Assembly: GCF_033406955.1 (NCBI RefSeq)
Contig: NZ_CP137734.1
Span: 5,394,001 to 5,458,000 of the forward strand
Origin: Streptomyces violaceoruber
GTDB lineage: Bacteria; Actinomycetota; Actinomycetes; Streptomycetales; Streptomycetaceae
Direction: 5' to 3'
Length of the DNA stretch: 64,000 bases
Position numbers and translations under genes: made by a program
Shown here: positions 1 to 6,986 of the stretch, one piece after another
Position numbering within the stretch: the first letter of the stretch is position 1
How the letters are laid out: the number at the start of each line of letters is the position of its first letter
Notes under the pieces: generated by a model
What the model saw: only the letters and a program-made list of their open reading frames with translations
What the model was told of the DNA's origin: nothing
Database searches by the model: none

Positions 1-134
1 CCCTTGGCGCAGCCCGCTTCGGTGGTGACCGCCCGGCTGGTGAGTGCGCCGGGGCCGTCCCGCTCCACGATGCGCTCGGCCGCCGCGAAGAGCCGCTCGC
101 GTACGTCCGGTGTCGCCACTCCGCGCGGTGCCAT
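1..134 (-). CDS. TetR-family regulator, N-terminal fragment (runs off the window)
   Basis: The reverse strand from 134 reads an ATG-initiated frame of 44 codons that is open to the window edge. It begins MAPRGVATPDVRERLFAAAE and continues into ALTSRAVTTEAGCAKG, the first helices of a TetR DNA-binding domain (the RLFAAAERIVERDG helix, then the ..TSRAVTTEAG.. helix-turn-helix). The ligand domain lies outside the window. It is divergent from the methyltransferase at 273, and the intergenic region carries two perfect palindromes that fit an autoregulated TetR repressor also controlling the methyltransferase. The family call is fairly secure; the ligand is unknown. Confidence 0.75.
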   Translation of the reverse strand, partial: MAPRGVATPDVRERLFAAAERIVERDGPGALTSRAVTTEAGCAK

Positions 135-209
135 GGGCCTCTCATTCGTCCCGGATCGGTCGCCCCGGCTGGGCTCGACCCCGTGGATGGTACCGGGGAT
201 TGCGGGGTT

Positions 210-244
210 TGGGCACTTGCCCATACGATTTGGGCGCACGCCCA
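210..244. promoter_or_regulatory. Twin 14-bp palindromes, probable TetR operator
   Basis: TGGGCACTTGCCCA at 210-223 and TGGGCGCACGCCCA at 231-244 are each perfect 6-bp inverted repeats with a 2-nt spacer. Their centres are 21 bp apart, about two helical turns. They lie between the divergent TetR fragment and the methyltransferase, ending 29 bp before the methyltransferase start codon. Repressor binding is inferred from position and symmetry. Confidence 0.7.
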
Positions 245-272
245 TTCTCTGTCGTTCGCCCGGGAGGCACCT

Positions 273-1130
273 GTGCCGGACATCGTCAACACCGAGCAGG
301 CTCAAGCGTGGAACGGACCTGAGGGAGCCCACTGGGCGCGCAACCAGGACCGCTGGAACGCCGTGAACGAGGGCTTCGACGAGCCCCTCCTCGACGCCGC
401 CGGCATCACCGGAGAAGACCGGGTCCTCGACCTCGGCTGCGGCTCGGGCCAGACCACGCGGCGCGCCGCGCTGCGGGCGCCCCGAGGACACGTGCTGGGT
501 CTCGACCTGTCCGGCCCGATGCTGGCCGAGGCCAGGAGCCGCGCCGAGCGGGAAGGCGTCGCGAACGTCTCCTTCGCGCAGGGCGACGCGCAGGTGCACC
601 CCTTCGGGGCGGGGGCGTTCGACGCGGCGGTCAGCCGCTACGGGGTGATGTTCTTCGCCGACCCCGTGGCCGCCTTCGGCAACGTCGGCCGGGCGCTGCG
701 GCCCGGCGGACGCCTGGCGTTCGTCTGCCCGGCCGACGCGGCGCTGAACGGCTGGGTCACGGCGATGGCGTCACTGCGCGAGGTCCTGCCGGTGGGCGAC
801 TTCGGACAGCCCGGGCTGCCCGGCATGCTCTCCCTGGCCGCCCCGGACCGCATCGGCGACGTCCTCACCGCGGCGGGTTTCGCCGGCATCGACGTCAACC
901 AAGTCCAGGCGCACGGGACGTGGGGGCGGGACGCCGAGGACGCGGCGGAGTTCCTCCTGGGCACGGGCCCCGGCCGCCACCTCATGGAACGGGCCGACCC
1001 GACCGCGCGGGCCCGCGCCCGCGGCATCCTGACGGACCATCTGCGCACGCACGAGGCGGCTGACGGCACGGTCCGGCTCCTCAGCACGTCCTGGCTGACC
1101 ACGGCGACCCGCCCGGCCGCCACCGCATGA
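273..1130 (+). CDS. Class I SAM-dependent methyltransferase
   Basis: This 285-residue protein has a Rossmann-type methyltransferase core. The SAM-binding glycine motif VLDLGCGSGQTT is near residues 50-61, an acidic residue ends the second strand (LGLDLSGPMLAEA), and FDAAVSRYGVMFF with RALRPGGRLAF follow. This is the UbiE/Methyltransf_11 arrangement of small-molecule methyltransferases. A longer upstream frame exists, but GTG at 273 is preferred because GGGAGG lies about 6 nt upstream and homologues of this kind start just before the DIVNTEQAQAW segment. It is divergent from a TetR gene across paired palindromes, so it is probably controlled by that repressor. The substrate cannot be read from sequence. 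Confidence 0.85.
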   Translation: MPDIVNTEQAQAWNGPEGAHWARNQDRWNAVNEGFDEPLLDAAGITGEDRVLDLGCGSGQTTRRAALRAPRGHVLGLDLSGPMLAEARSRAEREGVANVSFAQGDAQVHPFGAGAFDAAVSRYGVMFFADPVAAFGNVGRALRPGGRLAFVCPADAALNGWVTAMASLREVLPVGDFGQPGLPGMLSLAAPDRIGDVLTAAGFAGIDVNQVQAHGTWGRDAEDAAEFLLGTGPGRHLMERADPTARARARGILTDHLRTHEAADGTVRLLSTSWLTTATRPAATA

Positions 1131-1292
1131 CCGGGTGACCGCGCCGGCGCCTGAGCCCTTGCTCGACGACGGTGTGCGAGTTGCACCGAAATCGCGTGCG
1201 GTCGGACAGGGCAGTTCGGCGTTCGCCCGATTCGGGGAGCAGGTCACCAGGATTACGTGTGGTGCAAGTTGGGGGTGGACTGACGGGGCGGG

Positions 1293-1859
1293 TCAGTGGG
1301 TCACCCGGTGGCGGAGGTAGGCGACGTGGGAGCCGAAGGTGCGGCTCTCGACGAGTTCGAGGTTCACCCGGCGCCCGTGGTGGGGGAAGAAGGGGGTGCC
1401 GCCGCCGACCAGAACCGGGTGGACCATGGTCCGGTACTCGTCGATCAGGTCCGAGGCGGCCGCCTCGGCGGCGAGGGTCGCGGCGCCGATCGCGATGTCG
1501 CCGTCGCCGGGCTCGGCCCGCAGGCGCTCGATCTCCTCCGCCAGGGTGCCGGAGGCCAGGCGCGTGTTGGTGCCCTGCACCGTCGTCAGCGTCCTGGAGA
1601 ACACCACCTTCGGGAGCGCCTTCCACAGCGCGGCCCACTCCAGCTCCGCGGCGTCGAGCGACTCGTCCCGGTCGGCGGTCTCCCAGTACAGCATCGTCTC
1701 GTACAGGCGCCGCCCCAGCAGGTGGGCGCCGGTCTCGCGGATCTCGTCGGTCCAGAACCGGAAGACCTCCTCGGCCGGGTCCGCCCAGTCGATGGCGCCG
1801 TGCGGGTCGACGATGTAGCCGTCGAGGGACACGTTCATCGAATAGGTCACTCTGCGCAA
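1293..1859 (-). CDS. Dihydrofolate reductase / RibD C-terminal family protein
   Basis: 188 residues starting MRRVTYSMNVSLDGYIVDP, the hallmark N-terminus of the actinobacterial RibD_C (DHFR-like) family. LLGRRLYETMLYW at about 47-59 and the late PVLVGGGTPFF segment are the usual nucleotide-binding positions. Members reduce pteridine- or pyrimidine-like substrates with NADPH, but most actinobacterial paralogues have no proven substrate. The length is normal for the family. The gene stands alone, 61 bp from the MFS gene stop at 1921, and no operator is evident. The family is confident; the function is not. Confidence 0.85.
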   Translation of the reverse strand: MRRVTYSMNVSLDGYIVDPHGAIDWADPAEEVFRFWTDEIRETGAHLLGRRLYETMLYWETADRDESLDAAELEWAALWKALPKVVFSRTLTTVQGTNTRLASGTLAEEIERLRAEPGDGDIAIGAATLAAEAAASDLIDEYRTMVHPVLVGGGTPFFPHHGRRVNLELVESRTFGSHVAYLRHRVTH

Positions 1860-1920
1860 CGGAAGCCTCCTCGGTAGCCGCCCGGTTCCGACAGTACGGC
1901 CACGAACGGGCGGGCGCCGG

Positions 1921-3171
1921 TCAGTCGGCGGTGCTCGCCTCCCGTACGTCCGTTCCCGGCGCCGGTACGGCCTCGGCGGGCCGGCGCCGGCGTTCCCTTA
2001 CCCGCTCGACGACCACGGCGGAGAAGCAGAGCAGCGCCGTGAGCACGGAGAAGACGAAGAAGACCGTGGTGTCGGCCCAGACGGTCGCGCCGACGCCGAC
2101 GAGGAGGGTGGGCGTGACGAGGGCGCCGTACGCGAGCAGGTAGAACATCGACATGACGGCCCCGCGCCGTTCGGCGGGGATGCCGGCGGTGAGGTGGCGC
2201 AGGGAGCCGCCGAAGGCGAGCCCGTAGGCGCCGCCCTGGAGGGCGACGGCGACGACGATGACGACGGCGTTGCCGGTGGCGAAGGCACCCACTCCGGCCA
2301 GCATGAGCACGGCGAGCGCGGTGTCGCCGACGAGTGCGACCGTGCGTGCCGGACGGCGGGCGCTGAGGATCTGTGTGCAGGCGGCGGCGAGGGTCACGGC
2401 CGCGATGACGACGCCGCCGAAGAACGGGCCGTCCACGTTCGCGGCGTCGGCGGCGATCGACGGCTCCAGTGAGAAGCAGACCCCGAGCACCGCCCAGGCG
2501 GCACCGGCGCCGAGCACGGAGAAGGTGAAGCGTCCGCGCATCTCCTTGGGCACGTGCGGGCGTGGGATCCCCACGGTCGCCGTACCGGGGGACGGGTGCG
2601 GTTCGCGCATCACCAGGAGGAGGACCAGCAGGACGAGGCCGATCAGCGCGTCGGTGAGGTACGGCAGGAGCAAGGGGTGGAAGCCGGTCTGGGCGAGGGC
2701 CGCGGTGCCGAGTGCGGCGGCGGCGATACCGATGTTGAACGCGATGGCGGTCAGCGTCCCGCTGCGTGCCGCCCGCTCGGGGCGCACGTCCAGCAGGGCG
2801 GCTCCGCCGACCACGACGATCGCGCCGATGCCCAGGCCGTTGAGCATCCGGGCCACGACGAGGTACGCGGGTCCTGCGGCGAACACGAAGACGGCGAGCC
2901 CGGCGAGCAGCAGCAGGACGGCGACGAGGAGCACGGGCCGGCGGCCGTACCGGTCGGAGAGGGCGCCGGACAGGAGGATCGCGACGACCGCGACGGCCCC
3001 GTAGGCGGCGAAGACGACGGTGGTGAGAACGGGAGGGTAGTCCCACTTCTCGGCGTACAGGGAGTAGAGCGGTGAGGGGATGGCGGAGGTCGCCTGCCCG
3101 AGCATGAGGAGGACGAGGAGGGCCGGATAGCTCCATGACTGGGGGCGGCGGCCCTGGGAGAGTTCCCGCAC
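1921..3171 (-). CDS. Major facilitator superfamily drug-type transporter
   Basis: 416 residues, strongly hydrophobic, with about twelve membrane helices. The loop after helix 2 carries SGALSDRYGRRPVLL (around residues 68-82), the conserved MFS motif A, which marks a proton-driven transporter. A second-half copy is weaker, as usual. The C-terminus is arginine-rich and cytoplasmic. It is divergent from an ArsR-family gene, and the 91-bp intergenic region holds two imperfect inverted repeats, so ArsR-controlled efflux is likely. The substrate is unknown; a drug or small toxic compound is the usual guess. Confidence 0.85.
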   Translation of the reverse strand: MRELSQGRRPQSWSYPALLVLLMLGQATSAIPSPLYSLYAEKWDYPPVLTTVVFAAYGAVAVVAILLSGALSDRYGRRPVLLVAVLLLLAGLAVFVFAAGPAYLVVARMLNGLGIGAIVVVGGAALLDVRPERAARSGTLTAIAFNIGIAAAALGTAALAQTGFHPLLLPYLTDALIGLVLLVLLLVMREPHPSPGTATVGIPRPHVPKEMRGRFTFSVLGAGAAWAVLGVCFSLEPSIAADAANVDGPFFGGVVIAAVTLAAACTQILSARRPARTVALVGDTALAVLMLAGVGAFATGNAVVIVVAVALQGGAYGLAFGGSLRHLTAGIPAERRGAVMSMFYLLAYGALVTPTLLVGVGATVWADTTVFFVFSVLTALLCFSAVVVERVRERRRRPAEAVPAPGTDVREASTAD

Positions 3172-3190
3172 GAGGACTCCAGGGGAAAGA

Positions 3191-3252
3191 GAAGTATGAT
3201 GTGCGTCGTACTTCGAGGATGCTAGGGAGAAGTATGATGCTCGTCAAACTTG
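3191..3252. promoter_or_regulatory. Two ArsR-type operator repeats between MFS gene and regulator
   Basis: GAAGTATGA-6nt-TCGTACTTC at 3191-3214 and GAAGTATGA-6nt-TCAAACTTG at 3229-3252 share an identical left arm and are 38 bp apart. The first has 8 of 9 arm bases paired, the second 7 of 9. They fill the divergent promoter region, as expected for an autoregulated ArsR repressor. Binding is inferred. Confidence 0.65.
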
Positions 3253-3262
3253 GTGGTGCCTG

Positions 3263-3589
3263 ATGCCGCCCTGGGAGATCCCTTCCGACCAGTTGCCGCC
3301 CGTCGCCGCGGTCCAGAAACTGCTGCGCGCACTCGCGGATCCGGTACGCCTGGAGATGGTCCGCCGCCTGGCGGCGGATCCGGCCGGTGAAGCGCCCTGC
3401 TCCGACCTCTACGAGGGCCTGAACAAGTCCACCGCGACCCACCACTTCAAGATCCTGGTGGAGGCGGGCGCCTTCCGTCCGGTCATGGTCGGCCCCTCCC
3501 GGGGCCACCGCTTGCGGCGTGACGCCTTGCAGGAGGCGGCCCCCGGTCTGCTGGACGCGCTGATGGGGGCGCTGGCCCGGCAGGACTGA
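3263..3589 (+). CDS. ArsR-family winged-helix transcriptional regulator
   Basis: 108 residues with the ArsR winged-helix core: LLRALADPVRLEMVRRLA (about 20-37), the recognition helix in SDLYEGLNKSTATHHFKIL (about 52-70), then a wing around GPSRGHRLRRD. No cysteine-rich metal site of the classical ArsR/SmtB type is visible, which argues for an organic ligand. It is divergent from the MFS transporter and most simply represses it and itself through the two repeats at 3191-3252. Confidence 0.85.
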   Translation: MPPWEIPSDQLPPVAAVQKLLRALADPVRLEMVRRLAADPAGEAPCSDLYEGLNKSTATHHFKILVEAGAFRPVMVGPSRGHRLRRDALQEAAPGLLDALMGALARQD

Positions 3590-3894
3590 AGGCGGCGCGG
3601 AGCCGTCGCCGGTGTATCGACGAGCTCGTCGCGAGTGAGCTGTTCGCCGTCGTCGACCGCACGCGGACCATCGACGACGGCGGCGAGCGGATCGCGCGCG
3701 CCCCGGCGGCCGTGCCGACCGCGCCGACGGGGCGGTGGCAACGGCCCCGTCGTGTCGTGCGGTGTCGACGCGGCGACGAGAGCGCGGGACCCGGCGGCGA
3801 CGGTGGTGCCGGGCCGGTTCACCAACCCGGCCCGGGTGACCCGGTGCCGCCGGACGTCTCCCGCGTCCGTTCGCCGGTCACCGGTACTCCTCCG
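3590..3894. other. Intergenic region with possible zinc-dehydrogenase remnant
   Basis: No complete gene is visible. On the + strand near 3615-3690 one frame reads CIDELVASELFAVVDRT followed by an acidic IDDGGERIARA stretch. This resembles the C-terminus of zinc-binding alcohol dehydrogenases / quinone oxidoreductases (pattern LVASG-x-x-PVVDRT-x-x-LD-x-x-x-EA). No start and no upstream domain accompany it, so it may be a decayed gene end. The rest shows nothing recognisable. Confidence 0.35.
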
Positions 3895-5256
3895 TCAGGG
3901 CCGCCAGGCCGCCCGGTGCTCCGCGAGATGGGCCAGCACCGAGTGGTTCGCCTCCCAGCCGTCCGGGAACTTCACCAGCGTGCCCAGCTGGACCGGTTCC
4001 GTGGACGGGTAGTCGTCCAGCAGATCGCCGACGCCCTCGCGGCAGACCACGATGCACGCGTGCCGGTGCCGGGAGGTCAGGACGCACAGGCGGCCGGTCT
4101 CCAGGTGGAAGGCGGTGGCGTCGGGGCGGCCGGAGAGCGGGTGCAGGACGACCGTGACGTCGTACTCGCGGCCCTGGAGGCGGTTGGCCGTGTCCACGGT
4201 CACGTCGTGCACGCCCAGGCCGGCCAGCTCCGCGCGGACCGCCGCCGCCTGGTCCCGGTGCGCGGTGCCGACGGCGATGCGGGCGGCGGTGAGGGGAGCG
4301 GGGTCGGGCGAGCGCTCGGAGGTCGCCCGGCCCTCACGGTCGAGGAGGCGCCGGACCACCGCCGCCACCGCCCGCACCGCCTCCGGGTCGGTGCGCGGGG
4401 TGTGCCGGGCCGGAAGCTCCAGCAGGCCCCAGCCCGAGGCGGCGGCCTCGTCGATCACCCGGTCGGGACCCGAGCCGTCCGACGGCACCGCGAAGGCCAG
4501 GCTCCGGTCGCCGTGGCCCGTGCCGCTGCGGAACGGCGTGTACGGGTAGAAGGCGTCCGAGACCAGGCGGGCCGCCGACGCCGGGAGCCGCCAGGAGACC
4601 GGGAGACGGTGCTGGGGCAGGCCCGAGTTGTGGGCGAGGAGGGTCGTCACGGCCGAGGACGACGGGTCGTAGGCCAGGCCCGCCCACTGCTCGCTGCCCA
4701 CCGTGGCGAACGGGTCCAGCTGACCGGGGTCGCCCACGAACAGCGCCCGCTCGAAGAGTCCGGCGACCGCGAGCAGGGAGTCCGAGCGCATCTGGTACGC
4801 CTCGTCGACGATCGCGTGCCGCCACGGCTCGTCCACCTTCACGTGCGCCCACTTCGCCGCCGTGGACAGCACGACGGCCTGCCCGGCGAGATCGGCGGCC
4901 TTCGCCGACTTGCGGACGTTGGCCAGCGCGTCGAGCGCCTTGTCGTACGGGTCGGCGTCACTGCTGTGCAGGCGGCCCACCGGGAGGTCCGGGTTCTTCT
5001 CTGCCAGGCGCAGCACCAGGTCGTCCACCTGGGCGTTGGTCTGCGCCACCACCATCAGGGGGCGGCCCGCCTCGGCCAGCTCCAGCGCCGCCCGCACCAC
5101 GAGCGTGGACTTCCCGGCGCCGGGCGGGGAGTCGACGACGACGCCGCGCTCCGTGCCGTGCAGGGTGTCGTGGAGGATCGCCGCGGTGGCGCGGGCGGCC
5201 TCCGCGCCCGGGTCGAAGGACGCGGGGGCGGATGCGGAGAGGGCCTCGACGGTCAC
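3895..5256 (-). CDS. SF1 (Upf1/DNA2-like) ATP-dependent helicase
   Basis: 453 residues. Walker A GAGKST is at 46-51 and the Walker B / DEAD-box equivalent VDEAYQ near 150-155. Motif III GDPGQLDP is near 175-182, a conserved SWRLP segment near 225, a NRLQGREYD region near 370, and motif VI-like LTSRHRHA near 410. This order is that of Upf1/DNA2-type superfamily 1B helicases. The protein is compact and has no nuclease or zinc domain of its own. It starts at GTG 5256, overlapping the stop of the upstream 577-codon gene by 4 nt (GTGA), so the two are translationally coupled. A Cas4-like nuclease is the first gene of the operon. I infer it is the motor of a nuclease-helicase complex acting on DNA; the biological role is unknown. 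Confidence 0.8.
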   Translation of the reverse strand: MTVEALSASAPASFDPGAEAARATAAILHDTLHGTERGVVVDSPPGAGKSTLVVRAALELAEAGRPLMVVAQTNAQVDDLVLRLAEKNPDLPVGRLHSSDADPYDKALDALANVRKSAKAADLAGQAVVLSTAAKWAHVKVDEPWRHAIVDEAYQMRSDSLLAVAGLFERALFVGDPGQLDPFATVGSEQWAGLAYDPSSSAVTTLLAHNSGLPQHRLPVSWRLPASAARLVSDAFYPYTPFRSGTGHGDRSLAFAVPSDGSGPDRVIDEAAASGWGLLELPARHTPRTDPEAVRAVAAVVRRLLDREGRATSERSPDPAPLTAARIAVGTAHRDQAAAVRAELAGLGVHDVTVDTANRLQGREYDVTVVLHPLSGRPDATAFHLETGRLCVLTSRHRHACIVVCREGVGDLLDDYPSTEPVQLGTLVKFPDGWEANHSVLAHLAEHRAAWRP

Positions 5257-6986
5257 AGCACGTCCTCCTCGGTCTGGGCGTCGGCGGCCTCCGGCACCGC
5301 GGCCGACTCACCGGGCGGGCCGCCGTGCGTCCACGGGGTCTGCTCCGGGTCGGGGAGCTTCGCGCCGCCCCGCTGCTCGTGCTCGAAGAGCGTGAAGCAG
5401 ACCAGGTCGCCCTTCTCCGGCACCGACCCGGCCTCGGGCTCCTTGCCGCGGCCCATCTTGTCCATGATCCTGAGCACCACCGTGCCGTCGTCGGTGCCGG
5501 TCCCGTCGTCGGGACCGCCGGGACCGCCCGGGCCGCCGGGACCGCCCGGGCCGCCGGGACCGCCCGGGCCGCCGGGACCGCCGGGGCCGCGGGCCGGGGC
5601 CGCCGGTCCGACGTACTCGGCCGTCTGCGGCTTGCCGCCCAGCGAGCGGTAGACCTTCACCCGCTCGCCCAGGTACGGGCGATCGTCCGTGCGGATGGTG
5701 ACCAGCGGGCGCGGACTGGGCCGCTTGCTCTCGCTGTACGCCATCACCACGTCCACGACCTCGCCCGCGAACGCCTCCCCGGACAGCCGCCGCCCGGCCA
5801 TCACCAGCGGATCGTCCAGCGCCTCCTGGGCTTCCAGACGGGCCTGCTCGCGCTCGCGCGTGGCCAGCTTGTTCGCCGCCGTCACGGCGTCGTCGCGGCG
5901 CGGCTGCGGGGGCTCGCCGGCCAGGATGCGGTCGCGGTGGGAGGTGAACGACCAGCGGTCGCGGGTCCAGCGCTCCTCGGCGTGCGCCCCTTCGGGCAGC
6001 GCCCGCAGCAGGTCCAGGCCCCGCCACACCGCGTCCCAGGTGGGCCGGGTACGGCTCTCGACCAGGGCGCGGATCTCCCGCTCCGCGGCCGTGAGAGCAC
6101 CGAGCCGGTCGTCGGCCTCCAGACCGTCCTCGGCGGCGGCCAGCGCCGTGCGGGCGCGGTCGTAGCGCTCGATGGCGGGGGCGAGGAGCTTGTTGTCGAA
6201 GGCCGGGTCGGTCGCCGGGCCCGCGGGCGGGCACAGCAGCTGGCCGTCGGCGTCGCGGGCCAGCTCCGCGCGGCGGGCGGCCTCCGCACCGGTCGGGGGC
6301 GGCTCATGCGAGTCCCGCGGGTGCGGCGGGTCCTGCGGCGCGATCCACGCCAGCAGGGCGCCCAGGTGCTGGTCCTCCAGCGTGGACTGCCCGGTCGCCC
6401 AGTGCCGGCCCAGCAGGTCGGTCATGGCGAGCAGGAGGGAGGAGCCGGGCACGCGGGCCCGCTCGCCGTAGTGGGTCAGCCACCGGCCCAGCAGCGGCAC
6501 CCGCGGCGGCGCGGGGTGCGGGGTCTCCGGGTCCTGTTCCGCCGTACGCCGAAATCGCATGGACCGGCCCAGCAGCCGTACGAAGTCGACGCCCGCGCGG
6601 CTCGGCACGACCAGCTGCGCGGCGTCCGCGCACAGGTCGACCTCGACCTTGACCCGCTTGCCCGTCTCCGGGTCGGTCTCGGTGCGCTCGGCGGCCTCGA
6701 CGCTCTCCGCGTACGCCTCGACGTGGGGCAGCACGATGCCGGCCAGCTCGGCCAGGAACGCGAAGCGCAGGTCGCGGTCGCGGGGCTGCGGCACGACCAG
6801 CAGGTGCGGCGCGTCCCGGTCGGTGCCGACCAGCGCCCCGAGCGGGGCCCCGGCCTCACCGGCGGTGATCAGCGGCACGAAGACGAGCGGACGGTCCGAC
6901 AGGTGCCGGTGCCGGACGGTGGCGGCGGGCTGGGCCCGGCCGGTGCGCACGGCCTCCAGCCGGGCGAGGGTGGTGATCAGTGACAC
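5253..6986 (-). CDS. Unknown protein with Gly-Gly-Pro tract, middle gene of nuclease-helicase operon
   Basis: I do not recognise this 577-residue protein. Its first 450 residues look globular, with mixed helix and strand, for example the ADAAQLVVPSRAGVDFVRLL and LLGRWLTHYGERARVPGSSL stretches. They contain no motif I can name. Residues about 465-492 are a collagen-like run of GGP repeats, encoded by an 18-bp tandem repeat, and an acidic tail of about 85 residues follows. It overlaps the nuclease gene by 10 nt upstream and the helicase gene by 4 nt downstream. That strict coupling suggests a fixed-stoichiometry partner, perhaps a recognition or scaffold subunit. The start GTG 6986 is set by the overlap. 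The function is not assignable from sequence. Confidence 0.7.
   Translation of the reverse strand: MSLITTLARLEAVRTGRAQPAATVRHRHLSDRPLVFVPLITAGEAGAPLGALVGTDRDAPHLLVVPQPRDRDLRFAFLAELAGIVLPHVEAYAESVEAAERTETDPETGKRVKVEVDLCADAAQLVVPSRAGVDFVRLLGRSMRFRRTAEQDPETPHPAPPRVPLLGRWLTHYGERARVPGSSLLLAMTDLLGRHWATGQSTLEDQHLGALLAWIAPQDPPHPRDSHEPPPTGAEAARRAELARDADGQLLCPPAGPATDPAFDNKLLAPAIERYDRARTALAAAEDGLEADDRLGALTAAEREIRALVESRTRPTWDAVWRGLDLLRALPEGAHAEERWTRDRWSFTSHRDRILAGEPPQPRRDDAVTAANKLATREREQARLEAQEALDDPLVMAGRRLSGEAFAGEVVDVVMAYSESKRPSPRPLVTIRTDDRPYLGERVKVYRSLGGKPQTAEYVGPAAPARGPGGPGGPGGPGGPGGPGGPGGPGGPDDGTGTDDGTVVLRIMDKMGRGKEPEAGSVPEKGDLVCFTLFEHEQRGGAKLPDPEQTPWTHGGPPGESAAVPEAADAQTEEDVL
5511..5590. repeat. 18-bp GC-only tandem repeat encoding GGP repeats
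   Basis: The 18-bp unit GGGACCGCCCGGGCCGCC is repeated about four times with small changes. It lies wholly within the 577-codon gene and encodes a flexible glycine-proline linker. Copy number is likely to vary between strains by slippage. Confidence 0.85.
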
